From contig NZ_WMBA01000072.1 of assembly GCF_009707865.1 (NCBI RefSeq), positions 1 to 41,315 on the forward strand: a stretch of DNA of 41,315 nt, written 5' to 3'. Positions 33,293 to 40,153 of the stretch are shown piece by piece. The translations under genes and the position numbers were made by a program. This stretch comes from Amycolatopsis pithecellobii. GTDB lineage: Bacteria; Actinomycetota; Actinomycetes; Mycobacteriales; Pseudonocardiaceae. Position 1 is the first letter of the stretch; every line of letters starts with the position of its first letter. Under the pieces are notes generated by a model. That model saw only the letters and a program-made list of their open reading frames with translations, searched no databases and was not told the DNA's origin.

Positions 33293-34086
33293 GCGAAACT
33301 CACCGCGCGCTTGCTGTTCTCCCACAACGCCCATGGCCGCTCACCCCGCGTGTAGCCGTCGTCAAGCGCGGCACGCTCCTTCACGGTGTCGGTCGGCTTC
33401 CAGAAGCCGCGGTACGGGTACGCCAGCAGGCGACCGCGCTTGGCGAGCTCGGCACAGCCGTCGGCAACCAGGTCACCGTTCTCCGGGATGTGGTCGAAAA
33501 CATCTTGCCGCAGCACGAAATACCCGCCGTTCTCCCACAGCGGCATTTCGCTGACCGCCGTAATGGAGCCGACCATCCCGCCCTCGTCCATCTCGACACA
33601 GTGGAACGAGGACTGCGGCGGCACCACCATCATCGACGCGCCGGCCTCGCTGTTTTCGAACCGCTCGATCATCTCGGGCAGTGGGGCGTCGGTGAGCACG
33701 TCGGCGTAGTTCGCGAGGAACATCTCGTCCCCGTCCAGGTACTGGCGAACGCGCCGCAGCCGTTCCCCGATCGGCGACTCGATTCCGGTCTGCACGAAGG
33801 AAATCGACCAGTCCGCGATGTCGGTCGACAGCAGCTCGGCCTTGCCACCGCGCAGCACGAAATCGTTGGACGTGGTTTCCTCGTAGTTGAGGAAGAAGTC
33901 CTTGATGTGGTGTGCTCCGTAGCCGAGGCACAGGATGAAATCCGTGTGCCCGAAGTGCGCGTAGTAGCGCATCACATGCCAGATCAGCGGTCTCGGCCCG
34001 ACCATGGCCATCGGCTTCGGGACGTCAGAGGCGTTACCGCTGCGCATCCGCATGCCGTAGCCCCCGCAGAACAGGACGACCTTCAC
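33289..34086 (-). CDS. Sugar-1-phosphate nucleotidyltransferase (glucose-1-phosphate cytidylyltransferase-like)
   Basis: 265 residues. KVVLFCGGYGMRMR at the N-terminus is a variant of the G-G-x-G-x-R-(M/L) nucleotide-binding loop, DVPKPMAMVGPRPLIWHVMRYYAHFGHTDFILCLGYG matches RfbF-type CDP-glucose pyrophosphorylases almost position by position, and FLANYADVLTD is the metal-binding strand. The lead Ala-Gly-Gly of standard enzymes is Cys-Gly-Gly here. The probable product is CDP-glucose or another NDP-hexose to be modified by the neighbouring SDR, deacetylase and C-methyltransferase. GTG 34086 shares GTGA with the methyltransferase stop; the longer open frame has no family similarity. Confidence 0.88.
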   Translation of the reverse strand: MKVVLFCGGYGMRMRSGNASDVPKPMAMVGPRPLIWHVMRYYAHFGHTDFILCLGYGAHHIKDFFLNYEETTSNDFVLRGGKAELLSTDIADWSISFVQTGIESPIGERLRRVRQYLDGDEMFLANYADVLTDAPLPEMIERFENSEAGASMMVVPPQSSFHCVEMDEGGMVGSITAVSEMPLWENGGYFVLRQDVFDHIPENGDLVADGCAELAKRGRLLAYPYRGFWKPTDTVKERAALDDGYTRGERPWALWENSKRAVSFA

Positions 34087-35327
34087 TGTAAATTCCCTGC
34101 CTTCCCCACGACTTCCACGTGCGGGATGGGGAACACCAGTCGCCCACCCCACTCCTCCACATAGGACAGTTGTTCGGTCAGCTCGGTCCTGAGGTTCCAG
34201 GGGAGCACGAGCACATAGTCCGGCCGGTCCGCGGCGATGCGTTCCGGCGGCAGGACGGGAATCCGGGTGCCAGGCGTGAACCGGCCGTGCTTGTACGGGT
34301 TGCGGTCCACCGTGTAGGCGAGCAGGTCCGGCCGGATACCGCAGTGGTTGAGCAGCGTATTGCCCTTGCCGGGCGCGCCGTAGCCGACGACGGTCTTGCC
34401 TTCCTCGGCCGCGGTCACCAGGAATTTCAGCAAATCGCGCCGGACCCGGTTGACCCGTGCGGCGAACTCCGTGTAGCCGGACAGTTCGTGCAGCCCGGCC
34501 GCCTTCTCACTGGCCAGGACGTCGATCATGCGCCGACTCGGCTCGCCCGCGGCTTCGTCAGGTTGCGCCCAGAGCCGGATGGAACCACCGTGCGTCGGCA
34601 GCAGTTCGACGTCCACAAGCGACAGTCCGCCCGCGGCCAGCGCCCGGCGAGCCGATTCCACCGTGTAGTACTGGAAATGCTCGTGGTAGATGGTGTCGTA
34701 CTGGGTCTTCTCGATCAGCGTGAGCAGGTGCTGCACCTCGATCGACACCCAGCCGTCGTCGGTGACCAGCGCTCGCAACCCCTTGGTGAAGCCGATCACG
34801 TCCGGGATGTGGGCGTAGACATTGTTCGCGACAACGAGATTCGCGGGACCATGGTCGGCACGGACGGCGGCACCGGTCTCCGGGCTGAGGAACGCGGTCA
34901 TCGTCGGCACCCCGGCATCCCGCGCGGCCTGTCCGACGTTTACCGATGGCTCGACGCCGAGGCAGCGGATCCCCTGTGCCACAACGTGCTTGAGCAGGTA
35001 CCCATCGTTGCTGGCGACCTCGACGACGAACGAGTCGTGGTCCAGTCCCAGCCGGTCCACCGCACCGCGCACGAACTGGCGGGCATGCTCGACCCACGAT
35101 TCCGAATAGGACGAGAAATACGCATACTCGGTAAAGGTGTCTTCTGGCGTGATCAACGGCGGCAGCTGCGCCAGCCAGCATTCCGAGCAGACCCGCAAAT
35201 GCAACGGATATGTGACCTCAGGCTCATCGAGCTGATCTACCGTGAGGAATCGCTCACATGGCGGAGTCGCGCCGAGATCGACGACACTTTCCATGTTCGT
35301 CGAACCACAGAGTCGGCAGGTGGTCAT
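34083..35327 (-). CDS. Sugar C-methyltransferase (class I SAM-dependent, TylCIII/NovU-like)
   Basis: 414 residues in three parts. The N-terminal zinc-binding Methyltransf_13-type domain has CRLCGSTNMESVVDLGATPP near 4-23 and CSECW near 52-56. The SAM-binding core has VVEVASNDGYLLKHV and LGVEPSVNVGQAA near 105-130. The C-terminal Methyltransf_14-type part has YGAPGKGNTLLNHCG and VLVLPWN. This is the architecture of enzymes that C-methylate 4-keto sugars to give branched sugars. The substrate is probably the keto-nucleotide sugar made by the adjacent nucleotidyltransferase and SDR. First gene of the minus-strand operon; ATG 35327 is preceded by GGAG at 35337-35340. Confidence 0.93.
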   Translation of the reverse strand: MTTCRLCGSTNMESVVDLGATPPCERFLTVDQLDEPEVTYPLHLRVCSECWLAQLPPLITPEDTFTEYAYFSSYSESWVEHARQFVRGAVDRLGLDHDSFVVEVASNDGYLLKHVVAQGIRCLGVEPSVNVGQAARDAGVPTMTAFLSPETGAAVRADHGPANLVVANNVYAHIPDVIGFTKGLRALVTDDGWVSIEVQHLLTLIEKTQYDTIYHEHFQYYTVESARRALAAGGLSLVDVELLPTHGGSIRLWAQPDEAAGEPSRRMIDVLASEKAAGLHELSGYTEFAARVNRVRRDLLKFLVTAAEEGKTVVGYGAPGKGNTLLNHCGIRPDLLAYTVDRNPYKHGRFTPGTRIPVLPPERIAADRPDYVLVLPWNLRTELTEQLSYVEEWGGRLVFPIPHVEVVGKAGNLQ

Positions 35328-35496
35328 CGTCAGGTGCTCCTAGGCTCACGAACGCGGCGTGCGTACACCCCTGATTCGGGTAGCCCCGGAGTCTTGTTAC
35401 AGAGCGGGCGTGCGCAGGGTGCGTCCGATCCCGAACTGAGACATCGCCACGTGCCTGCCCGGAAACCATTGTGCTACGAGGGAAACTATTCGACTG
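35328..35496 (-). promoter_or_regulatory. Leader/promoter region of the minus-strand polysaccharide operon
   Basis: About 170 bases between the ddaH-like stop and the first gene of a ten-gene coupled operon. The Shine-Dalgarno GGAG is near the ATG, and somewhat AT-richer sequence lies at about 35461-35495. No convincing -35/-10 pair or operator could be picked by eye. The operon's promoter is expected here because no other gap in the operon exceeds four bases. Confidence 0.4.
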
Positions 35497-35515
35497 AACC
35501 AGATCGCATCTGGTT
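35497..35515 (-). terminator. Short hairpin at the ddaH-like stop codon
   Basis: AACCAGAT-CGC-ATCTGGTT, eight-base perfect arms and a three-base loop, overlaps the stop codon of the ddaH-like gene. No T-run follows on the minus strand, so termination would be weak or factor-assisted. Confidence 0.4.
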
Positions 35516-36344
35516 ACTTCCGGATCTCCAGCGTGCAGCACTTGGGTCCGCCACCGGCTTTACGCAGCTCGGAGATGTCGGCGAAGACCGGCTCGTAACC
35601 ACGGTCGGCGAGGCGATCCGCGAGCGCGGTCGCCTCGACGGGCAGCACCACGTTGCGTCCGTCGGACACTCCGTTGAGCCCGAAGCACTCCGCGTCCGCG
35701 GCACCGGCCAGCACGGCGTCCGGGAACAGGTGAGCCAGAACCCGTTGCGAGCCGGGGGAAAACGCCTCCGGGTAGTACGCGAGCTGAGCCGGCGCGGAAT
35801 CCGTCGCCTCACTCACCACGAACAGCGCGGTGTCGAGGTGGTAGTAACGCGGGTCCACCAACCGTAGTGACAGCACCGGCACGCCGAGTATTTCCTGTGC
35901 CTCCGCATGCGCTTCGGGGTCGGTCCGGAAACCTGTGCCGGCCAGGATCATCCGGCCGGTCCACGCGAAGTCGCCCTCGGCCTCGTTGATCCGCGACGGC
36001 ATGACCACGTCGCGGTAACCGTGCTCGACGAACCAGCGCCGGTAGTGCTCGGCTTCGGGCACCCGCTGGCGCGCCCGGAACCGGGCGCCGAGCACGCGCC
36101 CGCCGATCACCAAGCCGGAGTTGGCCGCGAACACCATGTCGGGCAGGCCCGGTTGCGGCTCGATTTCCTCGACGGTGTGCCCGAGGCGGCGATAGGTGTC
36201 ACGCAGCGCGGTCCATTGCGCCAGCGCACGCGACACGTCGACCGGCTGCGACGGGTCCATCCAGGGATTGATCGCGTAGTCGACGGCGAAGTAGCGAGGC
36301 GGGCACATGAGGTAGCGGCGGGTCAACGGCACCCGGGTGGTCAT
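35514..36344 (-). CDS. ddaH: Dimethylargininase-like amidinohydrolase
   Basis: 276 residues of the guanidino-group-modifying (GME) superfamily. DMVFAANSGLVIGGRVL near 69-85, NEAEGDFAWTGRMILAG near 119-135, YYHLDTALFVV with the catalytic His near 167-177, and the terminal GGGPKCCTLEIRK with the nucleophile Cys are all conserved. It would hydrolyse N-omega,N-omega-dimethylarginine to citrulline and dimethylamine, or act on a related guanidine. It is divergent from an Lrp/AsnC-type regulator, an arrangement common in actinobacteria together with ornithine aminotransferase. The start ATG 36344 leaves a 73-base shared promoter region. Confidence 0.9.
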   Translation of the reverse strand: MTTRVPLTRRYLMCPPRYFAVDYAINPWMDPSQPVDVSRALAQWTALRDTYRRLGHTVEEIEPQPGLPDMVFAANSGLVIGGRVLGARFRARQRVPEAEHYRRWFVEHGYRDVVMPSRINEAEGDFAWTGRMILAGTGFRTDPEAHAEAQEILGVPVLSLRLVDPRYYHLDTALFVVSEATDSAPAQLAYYPEAFSPGSQRVLAHLFPDAVLAGAADAECFGLNGVSDGRNVVLPVEATALADRLADRGYEPVFADISELRKAGGGPKCCTLEIRK

Positions 36345-36417
36345 GAATCCACCGTATGGCTCGATTCAGCGACAATCAATCGCGTCTTCTTGCGCTGATA
36401 CCTGCTAAACATTGCGT
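36345..36417. promoter_or_regulatory. Divergent ddaH/lrp-type promoter region
   Basis: 73 bases separating the two starts, AT-richer than the surroundings, with no strong Shine-Dalgarno for the regulator. Lrp/AsnC proteins commonly control the divergent gene from such a gap, and imperfect dyads are present, but none is clear enough to call an operator. Confidence 0.4.
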
Positions 36418-36864
36418 GTGAACCAGTTGGATCAGCGAATCGTTTCGTGTCTGGTGACGAACGCGCGGTCGAGCTACGCCGAGATCGGCAAAGTCGTCGG
36501 TCTGTCGGCCCCGGCGGTGAAACGGCGGGTCGACCGGCTGCTCGAAACCGGTGTGCTGCGCGGGTTCACCGCGGTCGTCGATCCGGAGGCGCTGGGCCGC
36601 GGCACCGAGGCGTTCGTCGAGGTGCACTGCCGTGGCAACGTGCAGCCGGCCCGGATCCGCTCGCGGCTGGAACCGCTCCCCGAGGTGGTGGCCGCCTACA
36701 CCGTGACGGGCGCGGCGGATGCGATCGTGCACCTGCGCGCCGCCGACATCCACCAGCTGGAGACCGCGCTGGAACGCCTGCGCGGGCTGGAGATCATCGA
36801 TCGAACGGTGTCCACGGTCGTATTGTCGAGACTGCTCGAGCGGCCGCCGACACCAGAGGCTTAA
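36418..36864 (+). CDS. Lrp/AsnC family transcriptional regulator
   Basis: About 148 residues. The N-terminal helix-turn-helix (LDQRIVSCLVTNARSSYAEIGKVVGLSAPAVKRRVDRLLETGVLRGFTAVVDP, residues 3-55) is the AsnC-type winged helix. The C-terminal RAM domain follows, with VEVHCRG, VVAAYTVTGAADAIVHLRAAD and the dimerising beta strands. GTG 36418 was chosen to give MNQLDQRI; TTG 36412 two codons earlier is equally possible. Such regulators sense amino acids. Being divergent from the ddaH-like gene, it probably responds to arginine, citrulline or ornithine and controls that gene and itself. Confidence 0.93.
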   Translation: MNQLDQRIVSCLVTNARSSYAEIGKVVGLSAPAVKRRVDRLLETGVLRGFTAVVDPEALGRGTEAFVEVHCRGNVQPARIRSRLEPLPEVVAAYTVTGAADAIVHLRAADIHQLETALERLRGLEIIDRTVSTVVLSRLLERPPTPEA

Positions 36865-37125
36865 ACCGTCTCACCATGTGGACTGCCAATGGTATTCACC
36901 AAGCCGCGCCGGCTGACCTTGCCCCTTATCCTGCAGCTCACCGCGGCGGACACTGAGCTCGGGCTCGGCGGGAATCGCTCGCTTCGCCTGCCTACGGTAA
37001 GGCAGGTCACACCGCCCGACGCCCGCCACAAAGGCGAAGTAAGGTAGAGGTATCGGCATCGGCGGCAGTGCGCCCGGCACCCTGGTGAGACACGGGTAAG
37101 CCGGGAGAGAGGGATTCCCTGACAG
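36865..37125 (+). promoter_or_regulatory. Intergenic region upstream of korA
   Basis: 261 bases without a supportable gene. It holds a small hairpin (CCTGCCT/AGGCAGG, 36987-37006) and a -10-like TAAGGT at 37040-37045 without a clear -35. The GGGAGAGAGGG ribosome-binding region starts at about 37100. The korAB promoter is expected here. Confidence 0.4.
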
Positions 37126-39030
37126 ATGAGCACGAGTGCCAATGGCAACGGCGCGTTGTCGGCAACCCGTCAAACCGAGATCGCCAAGCTCGACCGGGTC
37201 GTCATCCGGTTCGCCGGTGACTCCGGTGACGGAATGCAGCTGACCGGTGACCGGTTCACCTCGGAGGCCGCGGCCTTCGGGAACGACCTCGCCACCCTGC
37301 CCAACTACCCCGCCGAAATCCGCGCACCCCAGGGCACGATCCCGGGTGTCTCGTCCTTCCAGGTCCACTTCGCCGACTACGACATCCTGACCCCGGGCGA
37401 CCGGCCGGACGTCCTCGTCGCGATGAACCCCGCGGCGCTCAAGGCGAATCTCGCCGACCTGCCGGCCGGGGGCACGCTGATCGTGAACACCGACGAGTTC
37501 ACGAAGCGGAACCTGACGAAAGTCGGTTACAGCGCGAACCCGCTCGAGGATGAGACGCTGTCGTCGTATCACGTGCACCAGGTCGCGATGTCCACGCTGA
37601 CGCAGGGTGCCCTCGCGGACACGGGGCTGGGCAAGAAGGACGCCGAGCGCTGCAAGAACATGTTCTCGCTCGGGCTGCTGTCGTGGATGTACCACCGGCC
37701 GACCGAGGGCACCGAACGGTTCCTGCGCGAGAAGTTCGCGAAGAAGCCCGACATCGCCGAGGCGAACATCCTGGCGTTCCGCGCGGGCTGGAACTACGGC
37801 GAGACCACGGAGTCGTTCGCGACGACGTTCGAGGTCGCCCCCGCGAAGCTCGCGCCCGGCACGTACCGGCAGATCACCGGAAACACCGCGCTGGCCTACG
37901 GGATCGTCGCGGCGGGCCAGCAGGCCGGACTGCAGGTGCTGCTCGGGACGTACCCGATCACCCCCGCGTCGGACATCCTGCACGAACTGTCCAAGCACAA
38001 GAACTTCGGCATACTCACGTTCCAGGCCGAGGACGAGATCGCCGGCATCGGCGCCGCGCTCGGCGCGTCCTACGGTGGCGCGCTGGGGGTCACCTCGACG
38101 TCCGGCCCCGGTATCGCGTTGAAGTCGGAGACCATCGGGCTCGGCGTGATGCTGGAGCTGCCGCTGATCGTGATCGACGTGCAGCGCGGTGGGCCGTCCA
38201 CCGGTCTGCCGACCAAGACCGAGCAGGCGGACCTGCTGCAGGCGATGTTCGGCCGCAACAGCGATTCGCCGGTCGCGATCATCGCGCCGCGCTCGCCCGC
38301 CGACTGCTTCGACGCCGCATTGGAAGCCACCGCGATCGCGCTCAAGTACCGCACCCCGGTGCTGATCCTGTCCGACGGTGCGAACGCCAACGGCTCCGAG
38401 CCGTGGCTGGTCCCGGAGGTGTCGACACTGCCGGACCTGCACGTCGAGTTCGCGTCGAAACCGAACGCGCAGGACGGTTCGGACGAGTTCTGGCCGTACG
38501 TGCGGGATCCGGAGACGCTCGCGCGCGAGTGGGCGATCCCGGGCACAGCCGGGCTGCAGCACCGCATCGGCGGGCTGGAAAAGGCTGACGGGAAGGGCAA
38601 CATCTCCTACGACCCCGATAACCACGACCACATGGTCCGGCTGCGGCAACGCAAGATCGACGGTATCGACGTGCCGGACCTGGTGGTCGATGATCCCAGC
38701 GGCGGCAAGGCCCGGATCCTGGCGCTGGGCTGGGGTTCGTCGTTCGGCCCGATCGGGGCCGCGTGCCGGCGCGTGCGCAAGGCGGGAATGCCGATCGCGC
38801 AAGCACATCTGCGTAACCTCAACCCGTTCCCGAAGAACCTCGGCGCGGTACTGGCGTCGTACGACAAGGTTGTGGTGCCGGAGATGAACCTCGGCCAGCT
38901 CGCGTTGCTGCTGCGCGCGAAGTACCTGGTCGATGTGCACTCCTACACCAAGGTCGCCGGCCTGCCGTTCAAGGCCGAGGAACTGCAGAACGTCTTCACC
39001 GACATCATCGAAGGAGCGCTGACCCGATGA
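37126..39030 (+). CDS. korA: 2-oxoglutarate:ferredoxin oxidoreductase, alpha subunit (fused gamma-alpha)
   Basis: 634 residues. Residues about 20-200 are the gamma domain (VVIRFAGDSGDGMQLTGDRFTSEAAAFGND, LPNYPAEIRAPQGTIPGVSSFQVHFAD). From about 245 on comes the pyrimidine-binding alpha domain (ITGNTALAYGIVAAGQQAG, TYPITPASDILHELSKHKNFGI, FQAEDEIAGIGAALGASYGGALGVTSTSGPG). This fused layout matches mycobacterial KorA. With KorB it decarboxylates 2-oxoglutarate to succinyl-CoA and reduces ferredoxin, a CoA-dependent route in the TCA cycle of actinobacteria. The korB start overlaps its stop by four bases, so the subunits are translated together. Confidence 0.96.
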   Translation: MSTSANGNGALSATRQTEIAKLDRVVIRFAGDSGDGMQLTGDRFTSEAAAFGNDLATLPNYPAEIRAPQGTIPGVSSFQVHFADYDILTPGDRPDVLVAMNPAALKANLADLPAGGTLIVNTDEFTKRNLTKVGYSANPLEDETLSSYHVHQVAMSTLTQGALADTGLGKKDAERCKNMFSLGLLSWMYHRPTEGTERFLREKFAKKPDIAEANILAFRAGWNYGETTESFATTFEVAPAKLAPGTYRQITGNTALAYGIVAAGQQAGLQVLLGTYPITPASDILHELSKHKNFGILTFQAEDEIAGIGAALGASYGGALGVTSTSGPGIALKSETIGLGVMLELPLIVIDVQRGGPSTGLPTKTEQADLLQAMFGRNSDSPVAIIAPRSPADCFDAALEATAIALKYRTPVLILSDGANANGSEPWLVPEVSTLPDLHVEFASKPNAQDGSDEFWPYVRDPETLAREWAIPGTAGLQHRIGGLEKADGKGNISYDPDNHDHMVRLRQRKIDGIDVPDLVVDDPSGGKARILALGWGSSFGPIGAACRRVRKAGMPIAQAHLRNLNPFPKNLGAVLASYDKVVVPEMNLGQLALLLRAKYLVDVHSYTKVAGLPFKAEELQNVFTDIIEGALTR

Positions 39031-40094
39031 CCGCCACCGACCTCGGGCTACCGGCACTGGGTGGTCTCGACCTGGTGCCGACCACCGACGAGGCGCAGAA
39101 GGCGAAGGACTACAAGTCCGACCAGGAAGTGCGCTGGTGCCCCGGATGTGGTGACTACGTCGTGCTCAACACGGTGCAGTCGTTCCTGCCGACGCTGGGG
39201 TTGAAGCGCGAGAACATCGTGTTCATCTCGGGCATCGGGTGCTCCTCGCGGTTCCCGTACTACCTCAACACGTATGGCATGCACTCGATCCACGGCCGCG
39301 CGCCCGCGATCGCGACCGGTCTGGCGACGACGCGGCCGGATCTTTCGGTGTGGGTCGTCACGGGTGACGGTGACGCGCTGTCCATCGGCGGGAACCACCT
39401 GATCCATGCCTTGCGCCGCAACGTGAACTTGAAGATCCTGCTGTTCAACAACCGGATCTACGGGTTGACGAAGGGGCAGTACTCGCCGACCAGTGAGCCG
39501 GGCAAGGTCACCAAGTCCACGCCGATGGGCTCGGTGGACACGCCGTTCAACCCGGTTTCCCTTGCCCTGGGCGCGGAAGCCACGTTCGTCGGCCGGGCGC
39601 TGGACTCGGACAAGGCCGGGCTGACGGAGGTCCTGACGGCCGCCGCCCAGCACCGCGGTTCCGCGGTCGTGGAGATCTACCAGAACTGCCCGATCTTCAA
39701 CGACGGCGCGTTCGATGTGTTGAAGGACAAGGACGAAGCCGCGCAACGGCTGATCCCGCTGCGGGCGGGCGAGCCGATCCGCTTCGGCCCGGACAGCGAG
39801 TACGGCGTGACAACCACCGGCTGGGGCGGTTTCGAGATCGGCAAGGTCTCGGAGATCGGCGAGGACAACGTGGTTGTTCACGATCCGACGATCACGGACA
39901 CCGCGTACGCGTTCGCCTTGTCGCGGCTGGGAGACCAGAGCCTGAACCACACGCCGACGGGCATTTTCCGTCAGGTGCAGCGCCCGACTTACGACGATCA
40001 GGCGCGCGCCCAGGTGGAGGACGCCCGCACCCAGCGGAGGCCGGACCTGCAATCCCTGCTTACGGGCAAGGACACCTGGACGGTCATCGCCTGA
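39027..40094 (+). CDS. korB: 2-oxoglutarate:ferredoxin oxidoreductase, beta subunit
   Basis: 355 residues. RWCPGCGDYVVLNTVQSFLPTLG carries the first two cluster-binding cysteines, and ISGIGCSSRFPYYLNTYGMHSIHGR holds a third with the TPP-site residues. The thiamine-diphosphate motif runs from GDGDALSIGGNHLIHALRRN to FNNRIYGLTKGQYSPTS. Substrate-binding and C-terminal domains follow in the usual order. It forms the catalytic half of the KorAB heterotetramer. It overlaps korA by ATGA and is followed four bases later by a perfect intrinsic terminator. Confidence 0.96.
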   Translation: MTATDLGLPALGGLDLVPTTDEAQKAKDYKSDQEVRWCPGCGDYVVLNTVQSFLPTLGLKRENIVFISGIGCSSRFPYYLNTYGMHSIHGRAPAIATGLATTRPDLSVWVVTGDGDALSIGGNHLIHALRRNVNLKILLFNNRIYGLTKGQYSPTSEPGKVTKSTPMGSVDTPFNPVSLALGAEATFVGRALDSDKAGLTEVLTAAAQHRGSAVVEIYQNCPIFNDGAFDVLKDKDEAAQRLIPLRAGEPIRFGPDSEYGVTTTGWGGFEIGKVSEIGEDNVVVHDPTITDTAYAFALSRLGDQSLNHTPTGIFRQVQRPTYDDQARAQVEDARTQRRPDLQSLLTGKDTWTVIA

Positions 40095-40099
40095 CCCTG

Positions 40100-40139
40100 C
40101 GACAGCCGGTTCCCCGTCGGGGAACCGGCTGTCGTTTTT
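40100..40139 (+). terminator. Intrinsic terminator of korAB
   Basis: A 16-bp perfect GC-rich stem (40100-40115 with 40119-40134), a three-base loop and five T residues (40135-40139) lie five bases after the korB stop. It is the best terminator in the window and may also serve the convergent gene. Confidence 0.95.
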
Positions 40140-40153
40140 CGGTCACCGGTTGG

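Noticed and set aside
36987..37006. CCTGCCT/AGGCAGG hairpin upstream of korA as a terminator of the Lrp-type gene
   Set aside because: Only seven base pairs, no T-run and more than 100 bases from the stop codon; kept only as a note.
36871..39057. Antisense open frame (728 codons) over korA
   Set aside because: Opposes a highly conserved gene; no domain pattern.
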